Assembly: GCF_031143425.1 (NCBI RefSeq)
Contig: NC_090445.1
Span: 1,578,680,049-1,578,744,048 of the forward strand
DNA length: 64,000 nt
Origin: Pleurodeles waltl
Lineage: Eukaryota; Chordata; Amphibia; Caudata; Salamandridae
Direction: 5' to 3'
Of this stretch, positions 20,307 through 32,676 are shown piece by piece. The first letter of the stretch is position 1. Every line of letters starts with the position of its first letter. The notes under the pieces are model-generated. The model worked only from the letters and a program-made list of their open reading frames with translations, ran no database searches and was not told the origin of the DNA. Both the position numbers and the translations under genes were made by a program.

Positions 20307-21825
20307 AAATAACTATGACTGTTAAATTTCACTGCTTATTTGAGTTTAAAACTTAACATTGCCACTGAAAGTTTCACCTAACTATAACGTTACTTTAACT
20401 TTTGTCTTTTTAAGTGAATTTCTAAGTTTTTATTTCGGTAAAGTGAGATATAATTACAATTCCTAACTATAATTTTGCTTTAGACTTAGTTTTTTTCCAG
20501 TGCATTTTTAGGGTCTCTGGCCACCCATTCACAGCAGCCAACCCCACACTGTGCATGCCCAAAGTGGCTAGGCTCTGCATCCAACCCTTCACAGGCTTCA
20601 ACTCCATGCTGAGCGTGGCCTTAGCCCAAGCACCTGCAAATGCTCAACCCAAAGCTGTGCAAGACCTTCGCCATGAGGTTGGGAGCTAGGTATTGCATTC
20701 GCAACATGCGGTTGGTCTTGCGAGCCCTGGCTGCACTCAGACTTATTGACTTTGTCAAAAACTCGCAACATCAAAATATAAAAAGTGGGCCTATTAGCTT
20801 TATCAATGGTACATCATGCCAATATATTTAAAGCAGGTCTATCATCTTTGTACAAAAATCACCAATATTTTACTCAAAGTACATCTCACTAATTCACACA
20901 ACGCAATGTTTAATAACTGTGATTATTGTAAAAATGGTTAATAAAAAAAGAAAATAAACATATTTTTGAGCCTTTCTTTTAACAATGGTTCTTATCACTG
21001 CATTTTGTGAGCTGAAAGATGTTAAGACTCAGGGACAATTTGTTTTGAGAATAAAACCAACATGTCTCTGAATCTTTGTTTAAAGACTTTTCAGCCCACA
21101 GAAAATAATCATAAACACAACCACAAGAGGGCTGTACACCCAGCTGAAGAGTATAAAGGCCCGATTGGGAGTGTTTTTTAAAAATATGATAAATTCTCCT
21201 GGGTCATGAATTTTATGTCCTAAGAGACCTACAGTTTTTATTTTTAATATTGCTGGAGACTGCTGCACTCCTTTTAGCCCCGAAACAATATTGCAGGCCC
21301 CTGTGGCCCTGATGACTCCCTGCATGCACCATTTTGGGAGCAATAGGAGCTAGCATTGCGCCCATCTGGTGGGAGCAGGTATTTTTCTCTGATCCCACCA
21401 GGCAAGAACAATCGGAGTTTCCCTGCCTGGAAGAATGTAGGCAGAGAAACCATTGTCTGCTCTCACCTAGCGATGTAGCATTTTTGCAGCTCCTGTCAGG
21501 TGGGAGCAGACAAGTGTTCCATACCTGGGCCCTCAGAGCCAGGAAAACAGTGTTGTGGAATTGGGCTCCCTGGGACACAGTGATTGAGCATGGCCCTGAG
21601 ACGGAGTCCCTGGGGCTTTTCATGGCTGGAGGATTGAGTGGGGTCATTCACCACCCCTCCCTTGAAAAATAATTGTTGGCCCCAGGGGACATGGTCCTTG
21701 GGGCCTTTGCAGGCTCTAGGAGTGTGTAGGGGGAATGCCCCCTATCTTTTTAATATTTATTATGGCTCTAGGGAATGGGATCTCAAGGGCATTCTAAGGC
21801 TCAGGAAGGAGGGCTGTACAATACT
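20307..21825. other. Unclassified insert within split repeat copy A
   Basis: Contains TAACTATAA-rich sequence (to about 20500), a GC-richer block near 20510-20720 and another at 21290-21780 with repeated GTGGGAGCA words. None is recognisable as coding. It probably represents several nested non-coding insertions. Confidence 0.4.
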
Positions 21826-22110
21826 GCCATGCAACCCCACTTGTCATGCCAAGCCGGTTCTGCAGTACCAGCTCCAAGGAAAAGCGGCAGATACAAAATA
21901 AGAAGCTGACTCGCAAGCGCTTAACAAATGCCCCATAACTATTGCAGTCCCTTTTTTGGCATTATCCTTTCCATAATATATATATTATAAAATAGATCGC
22001 ATTAATATGCATATTTAGGATGAATACAATATGATTACTATATTTGATCAAAATTATTTTTATAAAAACAGATGACTAAATCACAGTTATTTTTAGAAGT
22101 TATCTTGATT
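21826..22110 (+). repeat. Dispersed repeat, right part of split copy A
   Basis: Matches about 62010-62250: GTACCAGCTCCA, ACAAAATAAGAAGCT, CCATAACTA, GATTACTATATTTGATCAA and TTATTTTTA in the same order. It continues the copy interrupted at 19975. Confidence 0.75.
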
Positions 22111-24940
22111 GACATTACTAAAGTTCTGATAGTGAAACACTTGTTCTTGCTAGAATGTGAAAGGAGACAACAACTCCAGCAAGATCAAAACGAAATGATC
22201 AAAATGGCTACTAAATATTTAAGTACACAGTACAATTGGCATAACTGAACTATAATTTTCCATGCTGCATAGTGCAGCTAACCTTAAATTATTATAATCC
22301 GACTTCTCTACTGTGCCTTTCAATAATTATTATGCCATGCCATGCTTTTAGCTTGAAAGCTGGCAGAAGTGACAGCTGTGCATCCAGCAGCTCTTCAGAA
22401 GATGACCGAGAGAGGCATTCAAACGAATTAAAGGGTCTTTTGATCCTGTCAAATGAAGAAATAATTTAGCTGATGCCAGTTGTGGTTTGTAACTCATTAT
22501 AATATTGGACTCAAGCTGCACTTCACTGACAGGGGCCCCAAAGTTTGAAGCTTGTCTGGGATTTCAGGCTGTGCTCCTGTTTAGAAAGGACGTGGTTTAG
22601 CAGTTCAGACTTGTGTGCCCTTTCCGCAGATTGTTTTAAATATGGTTGTCCTTCCTTTTAATGGAACAGACCAGACACAATAAGATGCAATGCAAAGTGC
22701 CAGAGCAAATATGAATGGTTCAGACTGATTTTAACATTTTTACCCATACCCCCGCTTGCTCTGCCACAAGAGGTAATGAACAGACTAACCGATGTTACAG
22801 ACTGTGTTGATGAATGTTTTGGGTTGGTTCCATTTTAATTTGAAGGGGATATCACCATGCCATTTGGGCTGGATTGTCTCTTTTGGGGTAGGGCCAAACC
22901 TGCTTTGTATAATTTTTCCTTTCTGTAATGACATGGAAAGGTTACAAAATTATAGAATGGCGAGTGTCCAAGTAATTACTGATAGTTCACATCATTTACA
23001 TTATTTCCACACCATCTGTTGTTGTTTATTTGAATCTCCCAAGGTGTAAATTAATGGCCAAACAGGAGTTCCCCAGGTCATTGTGGCACAAGGGCTGAAT
23101 CCGCACCTCGCTAATGAGGACTAAAATACAGTACAGTGTGTCCAGTGCGTACAGTAGGGTATAGTATGTGCTCATTCAGAGGAGACAAGAGTTTTTCAGG
23201 ATAGTAGCCTGTTAGTTTTGGGATTGGGCTCACAGTTAATTTGTTGATTATATTGTTGACACTAATGAGCTAAAAATTATAAAATTAAATGTTTCTAAGT
23301 AATTGCTAGCGATTTAGTTTGATTCAAGCAATTCTATACAGTCCCTTTTTGTAGTTTGAATAATGCTGCAGGAGTATGAATATAATGTAAGATGAACTAC
23401 AGGAATTTTTGCAGTTGAAGAGGCAGTAAAGATATATTCACTGGATTACAGAAGTTCATATAGTGGCAATATAAACCCCGTTTAAATTATTTGAAGGCTT
23501 TGGAGACATGAAAACTTACAAAATAACAGGATTCATGAATTATAGGTAGGTACAGACTGCAACTTGGGTGTTAGCATAGGGTAGGTTAAGAACATGCAGC
23601 ATGGTGCAGCCTAATTTACTCCTTTCACAAAACATGGGAGTGCCCAGTTAATGTGTTCACCCAGTTCTCATAGCACGTTAGTCTTTGATAGAAATGTGCT
23701 CTTATACTTTCCAGTTCCACTTAGAACATTTCTTGGAAGTTCTGCACTTCATACAGGGTTTTGTCACAGCATTCCTACGTTAATCATGTCTTTGCTTATT
23801 CACTTAATTCTTTAATCCTTTAGCACATTTAGTTCCTTGTACGACTTATTTTTTAGCTGGCAGACATCCAGCAACATCCTCATTCCACATGATCAAGGTG
23901 CACATCTCAGCCAACTTTGGTCTTCCAAGTAAAACAGAAACAAAAATGCTGATTTTAATCCGGACTTCTGTTTCATAACTAATAAGTGAGGGGTGCCAGC
24001 TGGAATAGGTAGTGCCCAACCCGATAGCTAATGAGATTCAAACCACTAGTAGTGACGCAATGCACAATACATGACTGGTGCCACTGTGGGCTATGTAACA
24101 GGCTTGTACTACTCTTTCTCAACACTACTGCTACTTCGTGCTAATTCGGTCATCTAAAATCTGTACTGTTTCATGGGGCAAGCATTAGATTGTCAAACAA
24201 GCTGTCTACACCATCTTACTCATTCCCAACGGAAAAGTTTAGATGAACACTACACCTTGCTGCAAAGTTATTGGAGTTAAATTTGGTTCATATTAAATAC
24301 ATAATCAACTCATTATAAATAATTTGCCTACGTGCTCCAAGTATACCTGATACACATAAAGAGGGCTGTGACGATTATACATGATGCACACACTAGGGAC
24401 CTGTGTTTTAATAAACACTGCACCCTTCATCCAATATCCCTGTGATTCTTTACACTTAGAGTCAGCACTTTACTGAGGAGCTTCAAGATTCAACAAACCC
24501 GCAAACCTTTGGCAAGGAACCCCTGATTCAATGAACACTCAGGTCTCTCTCAGTAATGAAAGTTCAACCCTTTAGTCTCAAGTGCTACTCTCCTCTTCTT
24601 CTCCCTCTGGCATCATAGTACATACTCCCAAAATATTTTTATAATGAGAGGTTCTTTGTAAACGCCTCGTTAAGTGTTCCATGAATAATCGCAGAGAGAG
24701 CGAGTCACAAGATCTGATTTAGCTGTATCTTTGCTTTCCTAAGGTTCTTGTGACTTCCAGTGGGGACAAAAGTCCTCATATTTCCATTGAGCTGTTTCTC
24801 ATGTCCTTGTTCATCATAATTTACAGTGCCCAATGATTTCTTTTGGTAGAATCATTAGTCTGTGAGTCCATTGGATTTCCTTCATGTTTGTGTTGAAAAA
24901 GGTCAATAGTACAGTCTACAGGTGGCAGGGTGGAGGGTGC
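22111..24940. other. Low-repeat island, possibly conserved host non-coding DNA
   Basis: I find no transposon signature over almost 3 kb, unusual for this window. At about 22353 a TTTTAG acceptor-like site is followed by an open stretch with SDSCASSSSSEDDRERH ending at a TAG at 22467. The stretch to about 22950 has well-mixed, non-repetitive sequence. This could be a conserved regulatory element or a terminal exon, but nothing here proves either. Confidence 0.3.
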
Positions 24941-25194
24941 ACTCAAGATGTGCCACCACCCACAGTTGAGGGTGGGTACTGCCCTCCCTTACCTTTCAAT
25001 TAAAAGTTAGTTTTAAGCACTACAGCGTTTCTGCCTGATTTGTCTTAAGGATTGCCTTATAAGCCAAATGTAAGTGTCCAGGAAGCAGGAATAACTGGGC
25101 ACCCTGCTACCAAAGTGGAGAGAAGCATTAACAATGAGGGCGGGACGTGGACAGGAAACTAGTATAAGCTTACAGGATTCTAGCATTAAAGGCT
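24941..25194. other. Unclassified flank of the minisatellite
   Basis: Mixed sequence leading into the minisatellite, with no recognised feature. Confidence 0.4.
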
Positions 25195-25775
25195 GGAAAA
25201 GAATTGCCAGGGTTAAGGGATTGGTAATGTTAAGGGGTAATTAGGGGTTTTAAGGTTTGAAGAAAGGGCGCATTTAAGGGATGGTAAAGGTGTTAAAGGT
25301 TCAGGGAAGGGCATTCTTAAGGGATAATAAGGTTTTCTTCAAGATCAAGGAAGGATATCGTTAAGGAGTGGTTTTGGGGTTTAGCTCTCAGTGATGGGTA
25401 GTGTAAAAGGTGTATTAAAGGTTTTTAGGGTTCAGAGAATAATAGCATTGGGGTAGTAAAACCTTTTTAGGGTTCAGGGAAGTGTAGCTTAATGGGTACT
25501 TTGGGTTTTATAGAGTTCAAGGAAGGGTAGCATTAATGGGTAGCAAGTTGTTTTTAAGGGTTGGGGAAGGGCGCGTAAAGGGATACTAAAGAATGTTTAA
25601 GGTTCAGGGATTGGTAGCATTAAGGACTGATTAGGAGGCTTTTAGGGTTCAGGTAAGATCAGAGTTAAGGGATGGTAAGGGATTTTATGGTGCATGAAAG
25701 GGTAGCATTGGGAGCAGTTTAGGGTTTCAAGGGTACATCAATGGGAAGCCTTAAGGGGTAGTAAAGGGTTATTAT
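25195..25775 (+). repeat. Minisatellite, period about 43 bp
   Basis: About a dozen degenerate copies of a G-rich unit with the core words GGTTCAGGGAAGGGTAGCA, TTAAGGG and TAGTAAAGG. Best-preserved neighbours lie between 25430 and 25600. The plus strand is strongly G over C. No coding role. Confidence 0.85.
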
Positions 25776-27138
25776 CATACAGTTAGATAAATTAAATAAT
25801 GCATGAATATGAATTTGTCATTTTTTGAATCTCATAGATAACAATGAAGGACGTAATATTATTATCTCAACAATTAAACTTTAATGTAGACATTGTAATA
25901 GTCGACTTTATTACATACAGCTGTGAGGATTAAAAAGACTGGTGTTTACGTAGGTGTAGAGGCACTAGTGTGGACAGTAGGTAGGCCTGCCTCCTGTTAG
26001 GGTGTAGATAGGTTACTAGGGTATATAACTGAGCAGAGGACTGGGGTAAAGAAAAATAAATTGCTAAACACTCAAAATATTTTCAAAGGTGACATTCTTC
26101 ATAGCTTCATGAAATTGCAAAGTTTATCACCTTTGCAAAAAAGTGTGTTTTCTAGAAAATTCCTACAATTATTTGTTCTTCAGAAAATATTGTTAAGAGA
26201 CAATTCTTTCATAAAAGAAGTTAGGAACACTTCACATTTTGGGGGAAATTTTGCAAACTGATTTTTAATAACTTTACCAACTTCAGGTTGTCAGGGTTTT
26301 AAAATGTCACCACACACAGCATTGAAAATGTCATTCACCCATACTTGACATGAGTTGAGCCCATAAGTGCTAATACCTGCCATGTGTCCCAGCTTGAGCT
26401 AAATTTGCGTATCAATTCTGTTTATTTGGTTGCCATTAATCATTCAGATACGCAGCCTTTCACCTACAAACCAGGGGCCGCCACCATCAGGACGATCAGT
26501 TAGAGTTACACAGCTGTCTACCAGCCACCCACGGGCCGGCTGTGAGGCCTATAGCAATTTCAAAAATATCTATAAACAAAGAGGGACTCTGAAAGTGGGA
26601 GATTTGGAAAAAAAAGGGAAAAAGACCTAGTCCTGTGTATAATACTATTTAAATCACAAAAACAAAGAATACACAGTTCCAATACAGAAAGAGAAAGTGC
26701 GATCCCTGCAGAATCCCAGGGGCAGAAATAAGATGTCCCTGAAATCCAAATATATTGGAACTAGAGCCCTCACTCACCAATAGGTGACATGCTTCATCAT
26801 TGGGCTATGCTCCTCGTCAGGCCGGCATTGCAATGCCTGACGGGCCCCACAAAAGGGGGCTCTTTGCCGGAGTTCTTTTATTGTAGGAAAATCCCGGTGG
26901 ATGTGTGTTGGATTGGTATAGAAGGAAGATACTATTAAAAGTGACTAGAGGTAAAAATTATAATTTATTTAGTATTAAACCTCTGTCATGATTAAAAACA
27001 AAAAAAAAATGTAATGAGGGGAAAAGAGGACAAGGTCTCGTCTCCCCTGCTTCAATCAAAAGTCAGAACTGCGCTACCCTAAATTCTGGGAGTGCAGTGT
27101 AAGCAGTTACAGGAACCCCTATACTGCTTCCACATAAA
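25776..27138. other. Mostly unrecognised, with a degenerate hammerhead-like stretch
   Basis: No coding signal. On the minus strand at about 26785-26826 there is CCTGACGAGG and, about 20 bases later, GATGAAGCATGTCACC. This parallels the motif at 27139-27195 but lacks convincing stem II pairing. The surroundings may be a Penelope-type terminal region. Confidence 0.35.
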
Positions 27139-27195
27139 GGTCAACATGTTTCTCGCTACATAAGTCTATAAGATCTAATGCGATTCATCAGGACC
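27139..27195 (-). ncRNA. Hammerhead-ribozyme-like motif, minus strand
   Basis: Read on the minus strand: GGTC, CTGATGA, an extra A, TCGC, a 24-nt loop, GCGA, GAA, ACATGT, T, GACC. GGTC pairs with GACC (stem I), TCGC with GCGA (stem II), and ACATGT folds as a 2-bp stem III with a 2-nt loop. This is the layout of minimal type I hammerheads described in Penelope-like elements. The cleavage position would follow the T before GACC. The extra A after CTGATGA departs from the consensus and could abolish activity. Confidence 0.45.
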
Positions 27196-27469
27196 AGAAA
27201 AAAAAGTAACTAATCCAAATTGTCACAGTACCTACAGTGGGTATTGCAGTGTTTCGCAGGAACCTAAAAAGTGAATATACAAGAAAGTCAAACAAAAAGC
27301 ATATTGCACAACTCATATCATATATCGTGAGTCACACAGGGCAGAAAACATATTGGTGACCTGTCTCTTATGTGATGTGCATGCTTGTAAAGGATATGAA
27401 CAACAAATCATGCACACATTAATCAAAATACATCTTGCTTACCCTCCTCATATTAGGGGATGGGCCCCA

Positions 27470-27622
27470 ATAGGCAGAAGCTAACCCGTTATGAACTGCG
27501 TTATTGGGAAGAGAAGAGATTTGAGATTCTGTCATTGGGCTCATACTTTCTGATTGAGAGCCTGATGTAATGCTGATCGACTGATGACCTGAGGATGAAG
27601 ACTGACTCTTTTGCTGAGTCCA
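27470..27622 (+). repeat. 5' LTR remnant (3' end of the LTR)
   Basis: Matches 33255-33400 closely, including CATTGGGCTCATACTTTCTG and CTGATGACCTGAGGA, with about ten differences. The left part of the LTR and the primer-binding site are missing, consistent with a deletion that removed gag and most of pol. Confidence 0.85.
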
Positions 27623-29950
27623 GAGAGATGTCAGGATGTAGCTTATTATCCCCAGTGGAGACCGAACTTTGCTGAGATTTCAAAGCCGTTACAAAAGCTG
27701 ACAAATAAGGATGTTACCAATCCCATAACATTAGACCAGGAACAGATGAAAGCATTCACTGAGTTGACCGAGAGTTTGTGCAGAGCTTCACCATTGGGTA
27801 TGCCTGATTACACAAAACCTTTCATACTGTTTTGTCATGAGCATGATGCATGTTCATAGTCTGTCTTGATTCACGTCCATGGAGGTGCTCATTGCCCAGT
27901 AGCAAATTTTTCAGCTACCTTGGACCCAGTTGCAGCAGCCTTACCAGGTTGTCTGCGTGCACTTGCCGCAGTCGGTCAGAGCCTTTCACAGTGTGAAGGA
28001 GTAGTGATGGGATATCCTCTGACTGTAATGGTCCCTCACTTGATTGAGATTTTACTGACAAGGATGAAAACACAATATTTGACTGGTGCCAGATTGACAA
28101 GGTGTGAGATGAGCATTTTTGGTGCTCCTAATGTGACACTGAAAAGATGTACACTGCTGAACCCAACAACTTTACTTCCAAGCAACACTGCTGAAATTGA
28201 AAAAGAGGAAGATATCGAGCATGATTGTCCTGAGGTAACTGAGTTGTGCACAAAACCAAGACCTGACATTAGAGATACAGGATTGGAAGAGAATGACCAA
28301 ATTGTCTTTGTTGATGGTTCTTGTCTCAGAGATGGTACAGGGACTTTGAGAGCAGGATATGCTGTGTGCACAATTACAGGTACCTTGGAAGCTTCCTGGC
28401 TACAAGGAGTATATTCTCCACAAGTAGCAGAATTGGTAGCTCTTACTAGGTGTCATGCATCTGCTAGATTAAGAGTCACTATCTATACAGATAGCCAATA
28501 TAGATTTGCAATAGTTCACTATTTTGGTCAATTGTGGTCACAAAGAGGTTTCTTGACTTCTACTGGCTCACCAGTGAGAAATGGTGAAAGAATAAAAGAT
28601 TTGCTGAATTCAATACAATTGCTTGAAGAAATTGCTGTGGTGAAATGCAATGCACATCTAAAATCGCAGGACTACGTGTCACTGGGAAATGGATATGTGG
28701 ATCAAGTCGCAAGATTTTGCGCATTGTACGGTATATTGTTCAAAGACAAATGGGAATTGATGTCCGAAGAAGACACTACATGTGCAAGTTTTGCATTAAG
28801 TGTGATCGACACATTAGAAGAATTGAAAACATTGCAAAGTAATGTTGACATGGAAGAGAAAAGGTCATGGCTCAAATTTAAATGCGTTCAGAGACAGGAT
28901 GAACTGTGGGTATCTGAAGAGGGTCAAATGGTATTCCCAAATAGTTTGTTCTCTCAAATGGCGAGGTACTATCCTGGTCAGGCACACATTGGGAGGGATG
29001 CCATGGTTTGTCTATTCAAAATTGATTGGTTTAACCCCAAGTTTAGACAAGCAGCAGAAGCAGTATGCCATCGTTGTGTCATTTGTCAGCAATTCAATGC
29101 AGGAAAAGGGACCGTGGTAAATGTGAGCCACATTGGAAGAGTAGGGGGTCCATTCAGCAGAATGCATTTAGATTTAATTGAGATGCCTGCATGTGGAGGT
29201 CTGAAATATGTGTTGGTGATTGTGTGCATTTTTAGTTACTGGATTGAAGCGTACCCTACAAAGAAAATTGATAGCCTCACAGTAGCGAAGCTGTTGCTTA
29301 GAGAATTGATACCACGTTTTGCATTTCCGATCTCTTTAGAATCAGATAGAGGAAAGCACTTCAACAATGAGGTGATTAAACTCTTGTGGGCAGCATAGAA
29401 CATTGAGCAGAAGTTGCATTGTAGCTACCGCCCTGAAGCATCAGGGCTAGTGGAGCAGATGAATGGTACTTTAAAATCAAGACTAGCCAAAATGTGCGCA
29501 GCCACGATTTTGAAATGGCCAGATGCATTGCCCTTGGAGTTGATGTCAATGAGAAATACACCTGACAGAAAGACAGGACTGTCGCCCCATGAGATCCTTA
29601 TGGCCAGAGCAATAAGATTGCCAGGAGTTCCAGCCAACGCGCTTGTTAATATTATAGATGATATGGTGTTGGACTACTGCAAGGGTCTGGCTGATGTGTT
29701 TCGCTCTTTCTCTCAGCAGGTGGAGGCGACCACACTGCCACCAATTCACAATCAAGGGCACAGCCTGAGAGCCAGCAATTGGGTTGTTGTCGGAAAACAT
29801 GTTTGCGAGATGTGTTTGGACGCATTTGGAGAGGGCCCTATCAGGTGAACCTGACAACTATGACAGCTGTGAAGTGTGCAGAGATTCCAAACTGGATTCA
29901 CGCAAGTCACACGAAAAACCAGAGAAGGAACAAGGAGAACCTGAAGTTGA
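27611..29950 (+). pseudogene. pol: ERV pol remnant: connection, RNase H, integrase
   Basis: Late part of a retroviral pol. At 27650-27840 the reading has WRPNFAEISKPLQKLT, the end of the polymerase. A shift near 27845 leads into a long frame from 27866. RNase H follows with its acidic residues in VFVDGS, VAELVAL, IYTDSQYRF and GNGYVDQVA. The integrase then shows HRCVICQQ of the zinc-binding region, catalytic Asp in MHLDLIEMP, Asp in ESDRGKHFNN, and Glu in SGLVEQMNGTLKS. An in-frame TAG at 29396-29398 separates the second Asp from the Glu. A shift near 29850 precedes the C-terminal GPYQVNLTT and WIHASH block, typical of gamma-like integrases. Not functional as it stands. Confidence 0.92.
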
Positions 29951-30944
29951 ATCAGAACTTGTGGAAGATGGGTCTATCACCCCTGTAAGAGACAAAAGTG
30001 AAGAGCTACAGGTGGGTGTTGGAGAATCCATCTCAACTGACGTAGCAGGAGAGCCTAGCACAGCAGGGGTTCTCCCAGAAATAGACGATTCTGAGAAATG
30101 AACTTAGCAAGAATTAGACCCAGAAGGGGAAGGAGTTAAGATAGATCAAAGCCAAAGTGATCTGACTCCTCCTGAGTCTGTTGCAGGTCCATCAAGAGAA
30201 AACACCACAGAGAAAGAAAAGGAGACAAGTTCAATCCTGAGGAAAATATTCAAGGAAAGGAGACAATTGGCATGAATCACAAGTAGAGAGAATGAAAGAA
30301 GTGGTTATTGATTAAACAATAGAGGAAGACGTAGATACCATAAGAAAATAAGAGTTAAGTGAAGGAGAGTTGAGTGGTGATCAAAAGTTGAAGAGAAAGA
30401 GAATAGCAAGTCGAAGATACGCAGGTCCTGAATGGGCATATGCAACTACAAACGAATGGCAACACAAGTTTATGCCTTTTTGTTTTGATAGGGAAGTTCC
30501 AAGACAGTATTTTGACGTAACCTCAAGATGAGCAAGGAGTTGAACTGTTCAAACTAATCTGAAAAATATTTTGAGAAAAGAGACTGTTGAAAGTAAACTG
30601 GTAAAGACATTGATAACCTGATTTGACATTTGAAAACCAGAAGTGACAAGCTGCTAATTGATTTTTGACAGGGCAAAGGATTTCTGGATGTGAAACTGAT
30701 CTGCAGAAAGAAGAATTGTCTATTTTTGGTGCACTTTTCTAAGGTTACTTCTGCTTTCTGATTCTTTATAGATCATGGCTGGTTTAATAGGCAGGTTAGG
30801 GATGCTAGACGCTGTAAATATAGGAGTATTGGTTTGGCAATTATGTGTTGGATTTTGTTTATAGTATTCATTATGGGTATGTCTGTTCTTGATGCATAAG
30901 GAGCCAAACATACCTCTGCTTCTGAGACTACTACATTAACGGCT
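29951..30944 (+). other. ERV region between pol and env
   Basis: Acidic, Glu-rich short frames (29784-30101) followed by A-rich sequence with many stops. It probably holds the decayed start of env, with leader, near 30420-30930. No clear motif. Confidence 0.5.
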
Positions 30945-32625
30945 TTGAAGAAGTTTAAGCTAGATGAGAAATATTCGCATGATTATACTAATGCGCAAGG
31001 AGAACTTTCTTCTAATGTTTTCTATCTCTTATTGAGTGAGTATGTTAAGACAATGGATGCAAGGGATTGTCTTGTGTCGACGCAAATTCCTTCATCAATC
31101 GAGGAAGGAGTTACTTACCATAGTCTTCCACTAACCTATGGGATAAGTTGTAGCCAGCTACTAACAAGGTTCTATGACCAGGAGTATATTCAATATTTTT
31201 ATACCAATTATGATGTAGTGTTTTTGTTTATTCCCATCATTAGGTATCTGAGTAGAGTAGCTGAGGATCATGACAAAGTATTGGTTAGAGGATTCTTTGA
31301 GCCTATACTAACCTTTGGGACTGCTTATGCTCATAAGAATAATTTAACATGCTTCTTACACCTTTAGAGAAGAGCTTATTAGGCCATACTGACGATAGGA
31401 GGAAAGCATTAAAAGAGAAATTAGAAAAAGGCTTAGAGAAAAGGACTTACAAGAATGATTATGATTATGCTTACACTGTAATAAAATTCAAGAGACACTA
31501 GCTTTAGATGCATTACAAATAGGGAAGCTTTGTATATATAGGCCAAAGTCGTGAACTGACACTTTATTTGTGGGTACGAGTGAATGTAGGCATGTGTTTC
31601 TGCTTCAGAGTATATGGACATTTATGTTGAATGGTCAGGACCCTGCAATTCCAGGGATCTACTATATTTGTGGACTAAATGCTTATTACCGTCTTCCAAG
31701 AGGATGCTATGGGACATGTTATTTGGGAATAGTATTCCCAAAGATTTACCAGATAGAGGATTTGAAAAAGTTTCCGAAATTGACTGAATTACATCATAAG
31801 AGTAAGAGGAGGGAGTTCTCTTCTGCGGTAGTGGGAGATATATTTGGTGCAGTGATTCCTTCATTGGGAGTCATCCTGAATTCGATTAAGATCAGAAAGT
31901 TGTCTACTATTGTGGATAACATGTAGACAAATTTTACAGGGGCAATACTCCTGTTGGATACATACTGAATTGGCTGTGGATAGAGCTATGACTCTTCAAA
32001 ATAGTCTTGCTTTAGATATCCTTCTAGCGAAGGATGGCAGAGTATGTAAAATGATTAACTTTAGGCATTGTTATTCATACATTCCTAACAGTAGTAAGGA
32101 GATAAGAGACTTAGGGGGTTATTCTAACTTTGGAGGAGGTGTTAATCCGTCCCAAAAGTGACGGAAAAGTGACATATTTACCACCAGCCGTATTACGAGT
32201 CCATTATATCCTATGGAACTCGTAATACGGCTGGTGGTATATCCGTCACTTTACCGTCACTTTTGGGACGGATTAACACTCCTCCAAAGTTAGAATAACC
32301 CCCTTACTTACTAACCTGACTAACTCAAGTAGTGATTTGAAGGAATTGAAAGGACCAGGTGTTTGGGAAAAGGTTGGTAAAGGATTTGCTTCAGTGGGAA
32401 ATTGGCTTAGTAATATATGGAATGGACTGCTCCTAAAAATCATACAGGGAATATGAATCATAATAACTTGCATATTAGGGATAAGAGGATTATGTAAATT
32501 GTGTCAAACGATTAAGTTGAAAAAGTGTAAAAATAACCAGAGAAGGGAAGAACGAAACAAGGAAAGAATCTTCAGAGAAAATATGAGAAGAGGGCAAATT
32601 GTTGAAGAAATCGAGCTATAGAATT
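30945..32625 (+). pseudogene. env: ERV envelope glycoprotein remnant
   Basis: Surface part at 30945-31367, about 140 residues with scattered Cys. The frame breaks near 31370, then resumes at 31570-31926 with a Cys-containing block (YYICGLNAYY, GCYGTCYLG). A basic KSKRRE sequence resembles a host-protease cleavage site. A short hydrophobic segment follows (FGAVIPSLGV), in the place of the fusion peptide of the transmembrane subunit. The rest of that subunit carries stops, is split by the MITE at 32114-32303, and resumes with GVWEKVGKGFASVGNW and a hydrophobic anchor interrupted by a stop near 32456. Non-functional remnant; assignment rests on order and motif layout. Confidence 0.75.
32114..32303. 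mobile_element. 190-bp palindromic MITE inside env, copy 1
   Basis: Long inverted halves: starts GGGGGTTATTCTAACTTTGG and ends with its complement. It is flanked by TTA at 32111-32113 and TTA at 32304-32306, a Harbinger-style target duplication. The centre holds ACGAGTCCATTATATCCT. It is nearly identical to the element at 53106-53295, so it moved recently and after the ERV was already in place. Confidence 0.93.
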
Positions 32626-32665
32626 TGTATGTGGTAAAGGTAGTGTGATTACATATTTATTCATC

Positions 32666-32676
32666 AGAGGAGGGAT
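32666..32676 (+). promoter_or_regulatory. ERV polypurine tract
   Basis: AGAGGAGGGA directly precedes the TG that starts the 3' LTR. Such tracts prime plus-strand DNA synthesis in retroviruses. Confidence 0.7.

Noticed and set aside
23860..23928. Short segment with TTTTAG before and GTAAAA after, two open frames
   Set aside because: Only about 23 codons long and open in two frames at once, so there is no real evidence for an exon.
26785..26826. Third hammerhead-like motif on the minus strand
   Set aside because: Core words are present but stem II does not pair and stem I has a mismatch next to the core; kept only as a decayed likeness.
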